Shown here: positions 44,485 through 52,382 of the stretch, one piece after another
Numbering within the stretch: position 1 is the stretch's first letter
How the letters are laid out: each line of letters opens with the position of its first letter
Assembly: GCF_014207955.1 (NCBI RefSeq)
Contig: NZ_JACHLK010000003.1
Location: forward strand, 248,001 to 312,000
Length of the DNA: 64,000 nucleotides
Origin: Acidovorax soli
GTDB taxonomy: Bacteria > Pseudomonadota > Gammaproteobacteria > Burkholderiales > Burkholderiaceae_C
Direction of reading: 5' to 3'
Notes under the pieces: model-generated
What the model saw: only the letters and a program-made list of their open reading frames with translations
The model's database searches: none
Told to the model about the DNA's origin: nothing
Made by a program: the position numbers and the translations under genes

Positions 44485-45387
44485 ATGGATGACCTGAAAC
44501 GCATGGCCGTGTTCGCCGCCGTGGTGCAGCACGGCTCGATGAGCGGGGCGGCGCGCGCCCTGGGCATGAGCACCTCGGCCGTAAGCCAGCAAGTGCGCAA
44601 GCTCGAAAGCGATGGCGGCGTGACCCTGCTGCACCGCTCCACGCGCCAGTTGGCCCTGACCGAGGCCGGCCAGCGCTACCACGCGCGCTGCGCCGCGATG
44701 TGGGCGGCGGCCGAGCAGGCGCGGGCCGAGCTGGCGGCCTCGCGCGATGCACCCAGCGGCGAGCTGCGCCTGTCGGCCACGGTGGGCTTTGCGCGCCACA
44801 TCGCACCGGCCCTGGGCGAGATGCTGGCGGCCCACCCCGCGCTGCGCCTGCGCCTGCTGGTGGACGACGCCCCCATCGACCTGATCAACGCGCGCATCGA
44901 CCTGGCCGTGCGCTTTGGCCGGCTGCAGGACTCGAGCTGGGCGGCACGCCGCCTGTGCGCGATGAACGTGTACCTGTGCGCCTCGGCCGACTGGGTGGCA
45001 CGCCATGGCCTGCCGCAGCACCCCGATGCCCTGCTCTCGCACGGCTGGCTGGGCCTGGTGCGCGATGGCGAGGGCATGTTCGCCGAGTTGCGCAACCGCC
45101 AGGGCGAGGCCCGCGCGCTGCGGGTGGAGCCGCGCATCGCCAGCAACAACCAGCTGTCGCTGCAGCAGATGTGCGAGGCCGGCCTGGGCGTGGCCATGCT
45201 GGGCAGCAGCGACGTGCACGAGGCCCTGCAGTCGGGCCGCCTGGTGCGCCTGCTGCCGCAGTGGGACCTGGGCACGCTCGACGTCTGGGCCGTAACGCCG
45301 CAGCGCGACGCCCAGCCGGCCAAGGTGCGCCAGGCGATTGCGGCACTGCATGGCTACCTGCGCCAGGTACCCGGCATGCTCGATTGA
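44485..45387 (+). CDS. LysR-family transcriptional regulator
   Basis: 300 residues. N-terminal winged HTH: MDDLKRMAVFAAVVQHGSMSGAARALGMSTSAVSQQVRKLE, followed by the linker helix and a periplasmic-binding-like effector domain. It belongs to the group with DLAVRFG and LCASADWVARHG, typical of DNA-binding LysR proteins near quinone- or NADPH-type oxidoreductases. It is divergent from the NmrA-like gene, which is its likely target. The ATG at 44485 matches the family start. Confidence 0.92.
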   Translation: MDDLKRMAVFAAVVQHGSMSGAARALGMSTSAVSQQVRKLESDGGVTLLHRSTRQLALTEAGQRYHARCAAMWAAAEQARAELAASRDAPSGELRLSATVGFARHIAPALGEMLAAHPALRLRLLVDDAPIDLINARIDLAVRFGRLQDSSWAARRLCAMNVYLCASADWVARHGLPQHPDALLSHGWLGLVRDGEGMFAELRNRQGEARALRVEPRIASNNQLSLQQMCEAGLGVAMLGSSDVHEALQSGRLVRLLPQWDLGTLDVWAVTPQRDAQPAKVRQAIAALHGYLRQVPGMLD

Positions 45388-45508
45388 GCCCCACCGGGGC
45401 CCTTGGACATCCCTCGGTTTTTTATTGCCGCGGGCCATAAATTCCATCGTTGTGCAGGCGCGAGGGCCTGCCTACAGTCGCGGCTTCTTTCACCCAAGGA
45501 GCCTTGCC

Positions 45509-45910
45509 ATGACAACGAACCCCGCCACGCCCACCTACCCCATCGACCACGTGATCGCCGCCTTCGCGCGCGGCGACGTGGCCACGCTGCTGGCCCATGT
45601 GGCCGATGGCGTGGACCTGCGCATCGACCACTACCAGGACGGCGCGGACACCAGCTGGCAGGTCGCCCGCGACAAGCAGGGCCTGGTCGCCATGCTGCAG
45701 CGCCTGGCGGTGGAGGTGTTCCCGCGCGGCACGCAGATCCTGCACACCCACAGCCAGCCGCTGGGCAACGACTGGGTGCTCACGCAGTTCCACCAGCGCT
45801 TCTTTTATGCGGTACAACAGCGGGAAGTGGAAAGCCTGACCTGGATCGTGAGCCATTCGCAGAACGGACAGGTGGACTATTTCCGCGAAAACGTCACCAC
45901 CATCGCATGA
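45509..45910 (+). CDS. NTF2/SnoaL-like protein
   Basis: 133-residue small soluble protein with the cone-shaped NTF2 fold pattern: an initial helix (YPIDHVIAAFARGDVATLLAHVADGV), then strands DLRIDH and FHQRFFYAV and a closing strand pair LTWIVSHSQNGQVDYFRE. Such proteins act as small enzymes or ligand binders. AAGGAG lies about 8 bases before the ATG. No catalytic residues can be assigned. Confidence 0.75.
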   Translation: MTTNPATPTYPIDHVIAAFARGDVATLLAHVADGVDLRIDHYQDGADTSWQVARDKQGLVAMLQRLAVEVFPRGTQILHTHSQPLGNDWVLTQFHQRFFYAVQQREVESLTWIVSHSQNGQVDYFRENVTTIA

Positions 45911-45918
45911 GACAACAA

Positions 45919-46023
45919 CCCCCTGAGTCGCTTCGCGCCTTCCCCCTTCTCTCGAATGGCTGCGCCATTCGGGAAGGGGGACACCGCCAGCGCGGCGGGG
46001 CGGCCCTTGCGCGGCGGTCGCTG
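45919..46023. repeat. Dispersed GC-rich intergenic repeat with long hairpin
   Basis: Begins CCCCCTGAG; TCCCCCTTCT...CGAATGGC (45941-45960) pairs with GCCATTCG...GGAAGGGGGA (45964-45981) to form a long hairpin, and the element continues as ACCGCCAGCGCGGCGGGGCG. From memory, near-identical blocks are scattered between genes in Acidovorax-type genomes. It lies between the NTF2-like and LysR genes. Confidence 0.5.
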
Positions 46024-46093
46024 GCCCAGGCCGCGCTCGTTCGACGCATGGCGACCAAGTTCAACGCCGTGGGAAGCAGAGCCTTCCGTCAGC

Positions 46094-46954
46094 ATGCTGT
46101 TTGACCTGCGCGCGCTCGGCTACTTCGTGGCGGCCTATGAGGAACGCTCGGTGACAGCGGCCGCGCGGCGCTGCTTCGTTGCACAGCCGTCGATCAGCAT
46201 GGCCATCAAGGGGCTGGAGGATGCGCTCGGCGCCGTGCTGTTCGAGCGCAGCCGCAATGGCCTGGCACCCACACCCGAGGGCCACCGCCTGTACCCGCGC
46301 GCCTGCAGCCTGCTGGCCGAGGCGGGCGCCATGGTGCGCGATTTCCGCGAAGCGCCGCGCGAGACTGTGCGCATCTTCCTGCAGGACGCCCTGCTCGTGG
46401 GCCCGGCCGCGCCGCTGCTGGCGCAGCTCGAGCAGCACCTGCCCCAGGCCCTGGTCCGCCTGACCGCCAGCGCAGGCGATGCCCGGCTGCGCCTGGTGGC
46501 CGAGCACTGCAAGGCGCCGGGCGACACCTTTTTCCCGCTATGGCGCGAGCCCTATGTGATGCTGGTGCCCGGCGGGCACCCGCTGCGCTTCAAGAAGCGC
46601 TTTGGCGTGGCGGACCTTGCGGGCCTGCCGCTGATCGAATGGCCGCATTGCCCGCTGCACCAGTCCTTCATCCGCCTGCTGGCGGAGCAGGGCATTGCAC
46701 TCACGGTGCGCGCCAGCGCCGAGCGCGAGGAACTGCTGCTGCACATGGTGGACGCCGGCATCGGCCTGGCCGTGGTGCCGCAGTCGCACGCCGCCCATGC
46801 GCGCCAAGCGCTGGCGCGGCCGCTGGACGGCGCACTGGCCTTCGACCGGCACATGGGCCTGGCCTGCGATGCCTCCGACGCCCCCATGCTGGCGCTGCTG
46901 GGCCTGCTTGCCGCAGGGGCAGCCGCACCGGCCCCACTGCCGAGCGCTGCATAG
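46094..46954 (+). CDS. LysR-family transcriptional regulator, C-terminus ended by a MITE
   Basis: 286 residues. HTH: LRALGYFVAAYEERSVTAAARRCFVAQPSISMAIKGLE, with effector domain after residue 90 (RETVRIFLQDALLVG; PYVMLVPGGHPLRFKK). The start at 46094 is the ATG at the family's usual distance before the HTH. The stop TAG at 46952-46954 is formed by the first bases of the MITE-like element, so the native C-terminal end may have been replaced. The last residues (GAAAPAPLPSAA) are low-complexity, so little function is probably lost. Confidence 0.88.
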   Translation: MLFDLRALGYFVAAYEERSVTAAARRCFVAQPSISMAIKGLEDALGAVLFERSRNGLAPTPEGHRLYPRACSLLAEAGAMVRDFREAPRETVRIFLQDALLVGPAAPLLAQLEQHLPQALVRLTASAGDARLRLVAEHCKAPGDTFFPLWREPYVMLVPGGHPLRFKKRFGVADLAGLPLIEWPHCPLHQSFIRLLAEQGIALTVRASAEREELLLHMVDAGIGLAVVPQSHAAHARQALARPLDGALAFDRHMGLACDASDAPMLALLGLLAAGAAAPAPLPSAA

Positions 46955-47204
46955 GGCGTGTCATCGTTCATTTCACCCCCGCGCTGGCCCCGGCATGCGG
47001 ATGGATGCGCGAAGCGCGGCGCTGCCCATAGTGGACTATGGGCAAGCCGTGCGACAAAGCAGACGCCGCATGCCGGGGCCAGCCCGAAGGGAAAGCCTGC
47101 AGCGCGGCACATTGCGGCGTTGCCCTTCGCTTGCGTAGCGGTGCTACGCGGCACTCAGGGCGCCTTGCACTGCACCGCGCTGCAATGAACGATGACACGC
47201 CCTA
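46952..47204. mobile_element. 253-bp MITE-like element
   Basis: Perfect 21-base terminal inverted repeats (TAGGGCGTGTCATCGTTCAT... at 46952-46972 and its exact inverse at 47184-47204), including TA at both outer ends that could be a TA target duplication. Inside is a second inverted pair TGGCCCCGGCATGCGG/CCGCATGCCGGGGCCA, then GCCCATAG/CTATGGGC, so the whole strand can fold on itself. No transposase gene. The ends GGGCGTGT with a TA duplication fit a non-autonomous IS5-type (IS427-like) element. Confidence 0.72.
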
Positions 47205-47280
47205 GGAAACCCGCCTGCGCCGAAATCCCGCGGGGAGTCTGGGGTACAACCGGGGCTGCACCCACCCCACAGACCGCCCC

Positions 47281-47577
47281 ATGATCCTGGAAATTGCCCA
47301 ACTGACCATCCGAGCCGGCCAGGCCAGCGCCTTCGAGCAGGCCTTTGCCAAGGCACAGCGCATCATTGCCTCGATGCCCGGCTACCAGTCGCACGAACTG
47401 CAGCACTGCATCGAGCGCCCGGACGACTATGTGCTGCTGGTGCGCTGGGCCACCCTGGAGGACCACGAGGTGGGCTTTCGCCAATCTCCGCAGTACCAGG
47501 AATGGAAGGCCTTGCTGCACCATTTCTATGACCCTTTTCCCACCGTGCTGCACTACGGTCCGGTGGCAGGCCTGTAG
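47281..47577 (+). CDS. Antibiotic biosynthesis monooxygenase (ABM) fold protein
   Basis: 98-residue dimeric alpha-beta-barrel protein. Pattern seen: MILEIAQLTIRAGQASAFEQAF, then MPGYQSHELQHCIERPDDYVLLVRWATLEDHEVGF and a final FYDPFPTVLHY, the core of ABM family members such as YgiN-like or heme-/quinone-acting monooxygenases. Catalytic function cannot be assigned. It stands alone, downstream of the MITE. Confidence 0.82.
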   Translation: MILEIAQLTIRAGQASAFEQAFAKAQRIIASMPGYQSHELQHCIERPDDYVLLVRWATLEDHEVGFRQSPQYQEWKALLHHFYDPFPTVLHYGPVAGL

Positions 47578-47773
47578 CACAATGGCCGGGCACGAGGAGC
47601 CCGCGCGCGCCGCCCTTCCCGATTTGTAACAGTGGCGCCGGCAGTGTCTCGGCGCCGCGACGTTGGGGGGCGGGCAGACCCCATTCGGGTACGCCCTGAC
47701 AATTTATCGTGCTGCGCGCACCGTTCTGATCCTAGAATTTGTAAACGCGCGTATCTGCGCAAAGGACACTTCC

Positions 47774-48733
47774 ATGAAAGCAGTGCAGCAGGACATCGAC
47801 GAGCGGACCAACCTCACCAGCACCAACAAGTTCGAGTTGCTGCTGTTCCGCCTGGGCACCGACACCGCCTTGAACAAGTCCGAGCTTTTCGGCATCAATG
47901 TGTTCAAGATCCGCGAGATCGTGGCCATGCCCAGCATCACGCCCATCGCGGGCACCACGCCGCATTCGCTGGGGGTGGTCAACCTGCGCGGCCAGGTGAT
48001 CCCGGTGCTGGACCTGCCCTCCATCGTGGGCTGCAAGCCCCAGACCGGCCTGAACATCATGCTGGTGACGGAGTACGCGCGCACCACGCAGGCGTTCGCC
48101 GTGGAGTCGGTGGAAGACATCGTGCGCCTGGACTGGAAGCAGGTGCTCTCGGCCGAAACCAGCGGCGCCAAGGGCAAGCTCGTCACCAGCATCGCCCGCC
48201 TGGATGGCAACACCGACGAATCGCGCCTGGCCCAGGTGCTGGACGTGGAAGCCATCCTGCAGATGGTCTCGCCCTCGGACGGCCATGAAGTCACCGAGGA
48301 AAAGGTGGGCGCCAAGCTCAAGCTGCGCCCCGGCTCCATCATCCTCGCGGCCGACGACTCCTTCGTGGCGCGCTCGCTGATCGAGCAGGAGCTCAAGGCC
48401 CTCAATGCGCCATTCGAGATGGTCAAGTCGGGCAAGGAAGCCTGGGACCGCCTGAACGCCATTGCCAAGAGCGCCGAGGGCGAAGGCAAGACCGTGCTGG
48501 ACCGCGTGTCCATGGTGCTGACCGACCTGGAAATGCCCGAGATGGACGGCTTCACGCTGACCCGCAACATCAAGCAGGATGCGCGCTTCCACGGCCTGCC
48601 GGTGGTCATCCACTCCTCGCTGTCGGGCTCGGCCAACGAAGACCATGTGCGCAGCGTGGGCGCCGACGGCTACGTGGCCAAGTTCGTGGCCGAAGACCTG
48701 GCGGAAACCATCCGCCGCGTGCTGCCCAAGTAA
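47774..48733 (+). CDS. cheV: Chemotaxis protein CheV
   Basis: 319 residues. A CheW-like coupling domain (about 20-165: KFELLLFRLG, GINVFKIREIV, LGVVNLRGQVIPVLDLP) is followed by a receiver domain (about 190-315) with the acidic pair in AADDS, phosphoacceptor Asp251 (LTDLEMPEMDG) and the lysine in YVAKFV. CheV couples chemoreceptors to CheA and adapts by phosphorylation. No other che gene is nearby; the chemoreceptor at 8958 may be one of its partners. The start is the ATG at 47774 after AAAGGACAC. Confidence 0.93.
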   Translation: MKAVQQDIDERTNLTSTNKFELLLFRLGTDTALNKSELFGINVFKIREIVAMPSITPIAGTTPHSLGVVNLRGQVIPVLDLPSIVGCKPQTGLNIMLVTEYARTTQAFAVESVEDIVRLDWKQVLSAETSGAKGKLVTSIARLDGNTDESRLAQVLDVEAILQMVSPSDGHEVTEEKVGAKLKLRPGSIILAADDSFVARSLIEQELKALNAPFEMVKSGKEAWDRLNAIAKSAEGEGKTVLDRVSMVLTDLEMPEMDGFTLTRNIKQDARFHGLPVVIHSSLSGSANEDHVRSVGADGYVAKFVAEDLAETIRRVLPK

Positions 48734-48745
48734 TCAGGCAAGCCC

Positions 48746-48765
48746 CCCGGCGCGAGCGCGCCGGG
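48746..48765 (+). terminator. GC-rich hairpin after cheV
   Basis: CCCGGCGC and GCGCCGGG form a perfect 8-bp stem with a 4-base loop 13 bases after the cheV stop. No T-run follows, so it may act as a rho-assisted or weak terminator. The gap to 48993 contains nothing else clear. Confidence 0.45.
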
Positions 48766-48993
48766 CGTTGGCGTGAACGATGTCACGCACCTACCCGGCC
48801 AAGGGCCTTCGGCCTACCCGCCAGGGCTATCTCTGCGCGCCGGTCTGGGGCAAACTGGTGCCCGGTCAACCAAATGCAGGGCTCAAACGTCAAGTTGCAA
48901 GTGGCCCGGAGGATGCAACAACCCCACGGTGTTGTTTTCCTGGCCTTTACCTGCAACGCGGAACGCGCCCATGCGCCGGGAGTCTGAACACCT

Positions 48994-49506
48994 ATGACAA
49001 ATACCTTCGCCCGCGTTCTCTCCGCCACGGTCCTGGGCGCCGTGCTGACGGGCTGTGCCACGGTACCGGGTGACCCGTACTACGCACCCGCCCCCACCTA
49101 CTACCCGCCGAGCGGCTCGACGATCATCTACGACGCGCCGCCGGTCTACCGTTCGCCACCGCCCCCGGTGTACGTGGCGCCCCCTCCACCGGTGTATTAC
49201 GGCAACCGCCGTGACGAGCGTGACTGGGCGCGTGAGCGGGAGCGCGAACGCGCGCAACAGCAATGGCGCGAGCAGGCCGAGCGCGAGCGCCGCGACCGGG
49301 AGCGCGACCGCGACCGCGAGAACGCCCGCCGCGACCAGGAGCGCCGCAACCAGGCCGAGCGCGAGCAGGCACGCCGCGACCAGATCGAGCGCGACCGCCG
49401 CGCGGCTGCAGAACGGGCCCGTGGCGACAACCGCCAGTACGGCCCCGGCCCGCACCCCAACGACTGGCGCGCCCGCCAGCAGTCGAACAGCCTTGAAAAG
49501 CCCTGA
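48994..49506 (+). CDS. Lipoprotein with Arg/Glu-rich charged tail
   Basis: 170 residues. Signal peptide with lipobox (AVLTGCATVPG, Cys21), then a Pro/Tyr-rich part (YYAPAPTYYPPSG, VYVAPPPPVYYG) and a run of about 75 residues made almost only of R, E, Q, D and A. This tail would form a long single alpha helix with alternating charges. The end DWRARQQSNSLEKP is shared with the fourth protein of the cluster at 51357. It probably reaches from the outer-membrane lipid anchor into the periplasm. Function unknown. Confidence 0.7.
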   Translation: MTNTFARVLSATVLGAVLTGCATVPGDPYYAPAPTYYPPSGSTIIYDAPPVYRSPPPPVYVAPPPPVYYGNRRDERDWARERERERAQQQWREQAERERRDRERDRDRENARRDQERRNQAEREQARRDQIERDRRAAAERARGDNRQYGPGPHPNDWRARQQSNSLEKP

Positions 49507-49537
49507 GCGGGCTGGTGGCGCCGACCGGCCCGACGCC

Positions 49538-50398
49538 ATGGTGCGCATCCATCTACCCGCCCTCTGCGGCCTGGTTCTGGCCAGTTGGTGCCTGGGCGCG
49601 CAGGCCCAGGTGACGCGCTGTACCGATGCACGCACCGGCAAGGTCGCCTACACCGACGGCTTGTGCAACAGTGGCGAGGCCGCACGCGAGGTCACGATAC
49701 GCCCTGCGCCTGAAGAGGTACTGCGCCACCAGCGGCTCTACGAAGAAGCGCTGGAACGCAGCCGGCAGCAGTTGCGGGCAGGCCATGGCGCCACACAAGC
49801 CGATGCGCAGCCCGCATTCACCGACCATGCCCCGCGGCAGTACGACTATGCCCGTTCGCCTGGGTGCGCAGACTCACGGAGTGCCTACAACCTGCTGCGC
49901 ATCCAGCAGAATCACCGTTCCACACGCGAATATGCCCCCCTCAAGGAAGATGCCGAGCGGCGCATGGACATGGACTGCATGGGCCCGGAGGCCTATGCCG
50001 AACGCGAGCGCCAGCGCGAGCAGGACCGGCGCGAGAAGGAGTACCGGGAGGCCGCCCTGCGCCGGGAGAACGACTTGCGCGAACAGTTGGAACGCGACCA
50101 CCGCTACCACCAGGAACGCGAGCGCGAGCGGGACAAGGAAAGACAGCGCGAGCGGGAGCAGGCCCAGCGCGAGCAGGCCGATCGCGAACGCCGTGAGCGC
50201 GAGCGCGAATACGCACGGCGCGAGCAGGAGCAACGCGTGCAGCAGGCACAGCGGGAACGCGAACAGGTACGGCGCGAACAGATGGAGCGCGACCGCCGTG
50301 CGGCCGCGGACCGGGCGCGCAACGAGAGCCGGCCGGTCCAGTCCGGCCTTGGCCTGCCACAAAGCGGCTGGCGCGGCAGCTTGCGATCCAGCCCCTGA
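49538..50398 (+). CDS. DUF4124 protein with long Arg/Glu-rich helix
   Basis: 286 residues, exported: signal peptide MVRIHLPALCGLVLASWCLGAQAQ. A DUF4124-type segment follows (VTRCTDARTGKVAYTDGLC), then a linker with conserved cysteines (RSPGCADSRSAYNLLR, MDMDCMGPEAY). The rest is a charged R/E/Q helix of about 120 residues. It is closely related over its first 150 residues to the next gene, so the two arose by duplication. The start at 49538 is chosen by the signal peptide. It is 31 bases from the lipoprotein gene. Confidence 0.7.
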   Translation: MVRIHLPALCGLVLASWCLGAQAQVTRCTDARTGKVAYTDGLCNSGEAAREVTIRPAPEEVLRHQRLYEEALERSRQQLRAGHGATQADAQPAFTDHAPRQYDYARSPGCADSRSAYNLLRIQQNHRSTREYAPLKEDAERRMDMDCMGPEAYAERERQREQDRREKEYREAALRRENDLREQLERDHRYHQERERERDKERQREREQAQREQADRERREREREYARREQEQRVQQAQREREQVRREQMERDRRAAADRARNESRPVQSGLGLPQSGWRGSLRSSP

Positions 50399-50407
50399 GT
50401 GCTGAGA

Positions 50408-51166
50408 ATGCGAAGTACCATGGCCAGCCTCCTGCGCCCCACTCTCTACGGCCTGTTCCTGGCGGGCCTGTGCCTGGGTGCCCAGGCACAGGTCACCCGC
50501 TGTACCGACGCGCGTACCGGCAAGGTGACCTACACCGACGGCGCCTGCAGCAGCGGTGAGGCGGCCCGTGAAGTCGAAGCCCGCCGCACGCCCGAAGAGA
50601 TCCTGCTGGACCGGCAGCTGTCGGCCGAAGCGCTGGAGCGCAAGCAGCAGCGCCTGCAGGCCGAGAACGAGGCGGCAGAGGCCGAGGCCCGGCGCGCCGA
50701 GGACCGCAACCGCGCGCGCGCCGCCAATGCCCCGCTGCCGCAGGACTATGCGCGCTCGCCCGAGTGCGCACGCTCGCGCCGCAGCTACGACATGGTGGCC
50801 GGCGATGGCCCCCGCTCCACCCTGGAGCATGGGCAGCGCCTGGAGGCCGCCCAGCGCCAGATGGACCTTGATTGCCTGGGTCCGCAAGCCTATGCCGAGC
50901 TGGAGCGCGCACGCGCGGGCCAGCCCAAGGTCGTGGTGGTGCCGCCACGCCATGGCCCCGGCTACCCCGCGCCCTACCCGCCGGCCGTGTTCCCGCAACC
51001 CTTTCCCACCACGCCCCAGCAGCCGCCGCCACGCCTCACGCAGTGCTCGGACTACCGCTGCACCGACAACCTGGGCAACACCTATCCACGCAATGGCCCC
51101 GGGCGCTTCCCCGGGCAGGGCGGGGTGTGCCGTTCCAACGGCACGGGCGGACAGGCACCCTGCTGA
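50408..51166 (+). CDS. DUF4124 protein with Pro-rich, Cys-containing C-terminus
   Basis: 252 residues. Signal peptide ending GLCLGAQAQ, then DUF4124 (VTRCTDARTGKVTYTDGAC), nearly identical to the previous protein. A short charged part and RSPECARSRRSYDMV / MDLDCLGPQAYAEL follow. Unlike its sister it lacks the long R/E helix and ends with a Pro-rich stretch and a Cys-rich block (TQCSDYRCTDNLGNTYPRN, GVCRSNGTGGQAPC). It follows the sister gene by 9 bases, so it is in the same operon. Confidence 0.72.
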   Translation: MRSTMASLLRPTLYGLFLAGLCLGAQAQVTRCTDARTGKVTYTDGACSSGEAAREVEARRTPEEILLDRQLSAEALERKQQRLQAENEAAEAEARRAEDRNRARAANAPLPQDYARSPECARSRRSYDMVAGDGPRSTLEHGQRLEAAQRQMDLDCLGPQAYAELERARAGQPKVVVVPPRHGPGYPAPYPPAVFPQPFPTTPQQPPPRLTQCSDYRCTDNLGNTYPRNGPGRFPGQGGVCRSNGTGGQAPC

Positions 51167-51202
51167 ACGGCTGAAAACACCCTCAGCTCCGCCCACGCAC
51201 AG

Positions 51203-51229
51203 CCCCCTGCCTGCGCGGCCGGCAGGGGG
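51203..51229 (+). terminator. 9-bp GC hairpin after the DUF4124 pair
   Basis: CCCCCTGCC and GGCAGGGGG flank a 9-base loop 36 bases after the stop codon. No U-tract follows, so termination is only possible with help from Rho. The gap to 51356 holds no gene. Confidence 0.4.
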
Positions 51230-51356
51230 ATGGGATGCCTGCCTTCCTGTGGGCATCGCCTCCCCCAAATGCCGCAGCCGCGGCGTCAACCGCCACCGCC
51301 TGCCGCGCGTCAATAGCGGGCACCGCCACGGTTTCGGCGGTTGCCCAAGGAGCTCC

Positions 51357-52373
51357 ATGACCCCTTTGCCCGTGCGCCTGGCCTTGCTGTCACTGTTCGG
51401 CGTGGCGTTGACCGCCTGCGGTCCCAGCAGAACCTATCCGACCCGCCCACTCGGCCTGCAGCACGTCAACCTGGCCACCTATCCCTCGCCAGCAGCGCCC
51501 TCGCCGGCTCCAGCGGCCCCGGTGGCACCGGCGACGCCTCCCAGCGCCACGGCGGTGCCTGGGCAGGATGCGGCGGTGGCCGCCCCCTTGCCTCTCCCCG
51601 CACCGCCCGCCAGCGCGCTGCGGCCATCGGGCCTGCCCGGCCTGCAGCATGTGGACCTGGCCAGCTACCCTTCGCCCATTCCCCCCGGATCCGCCGCGGC
51701 AGGCCATACCCACAAGGCCGCGCAGTCCAGGGCGGCAGCCCCGGCGCCCGCGACCGTGCGACCCCATTCGGGCAGCACGCCGCCGGCGATCATGCGCCCC
51801 ACCTATGCGGAGGCCATGGACCGCATGCGCCGCATCGAGGAAGACGCGCGGCGCGACAGCGAATGGCGCATGGAGGCCATGGCGCGCGAGATGGAGCGCG
51901 ACCGCCAGGAACGCGAGCGCCAGCGCGAGCAGGACCGGCGGGACCAGGAGTACCGCGAGGCCGCCCTGCGCGACCAGATGGAGCGCGACCGGCGCTACCA
52001 CCAGGAGCGCGAGTGGGAGCGGGAAAGGGAAAGAGAACGGGAGCGCGACCGGGCACGCGAAGAAGCCCGCCGCGACCAGGAGCGGCGCGACCATGCACGC
52101 AACCGCGAGCAGTCGCAGCGAGAGCAGGCCCAGCGCGACCAGGCCGAGCGCGAGCGCCGCGAGCAAGAGCGTGACAACGCCCGGCGCGAGCAAGAACGCC
52201 GCGACCAGCAGGTGGAGCGGGAACGCGAGCAGGCACGGCGCGACCAGATCGAGCGCGACCGCAGGGCCGCAGCCGACCGTGCCCGCAACGAGCGCCCCAT
52301 GCAGTATGGCCCCGGCCCGGCCCCCACCGACTGGCGCGCGCGCCAGCAGTCCAACAGCCTGGAAAGGCCTTAG
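51357..52373 (+). CDS. Lipoprotein with repeat-like N-terminal motifs and long Arg/Glu-rich helix
   Basis: 338 residues. Lipoprotein signal (FGVALTACGPS). Two copies of a short motif follow: GLQHVNLATYPSP near residue 35 and GLQHVDLASYPSP near residue 98, separated by Pro/Ala-rich linkers. After residue 150 comes a continuous helix of about 170 residues dominated by R, E, Q and D. The end DWRARQQSNSLERP is nearly identical to the lipoprotein at 48994. It is the last of four envelope genes of related build. Function unknown; a stiff periplasmic spacer is plausible. Confidence 0.7.
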   Translation: MTPLPVRLALLSLFGVALTACGPSRTYPTRPLGLQHVNLATYPSPAAPSPAPAAPVAPATPPSATAVPGQDAAVAAPLPLPAPPASALRPSGLPGLQHVDLASYPSPIPPGSAAAGHTHKAAQSRAAAPAPATVRPHSGSTPPAIMRPTYAEAMDRMRRIEEDARRDSEWRMEAMAREMERDRQERERQREQDRRDQEYREAALRDQMERDRRYHQEREWERERERERERDRAREEARRDQERRDHARNREQSQREQAQRDQAERERREQERDNARREQERRDQQVEREREQARRDQIERDRRAAADRARNERPMQYGPGPAPTDWRARQQSNSLERP

Positions 52374-52382
52374 GAGCAGGCC

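Noticed and set aside
49874-51358. 494-codon minus-strand frame opposite the envelope protein cluster
   Set aside because: Low-complexity Ala/Leu/Arg product produced by the complementary strand of the R/E-coding repeats; no start signal.
49200-52330. Apparent tandem DNA repeats that might suggest a CRISPR-like or VNTR array
   Set aside because: The repetition follows from codons for Arg-Glu runs (CGCGAG-like) inside coding frames; no regular repeat-spacer spacing.
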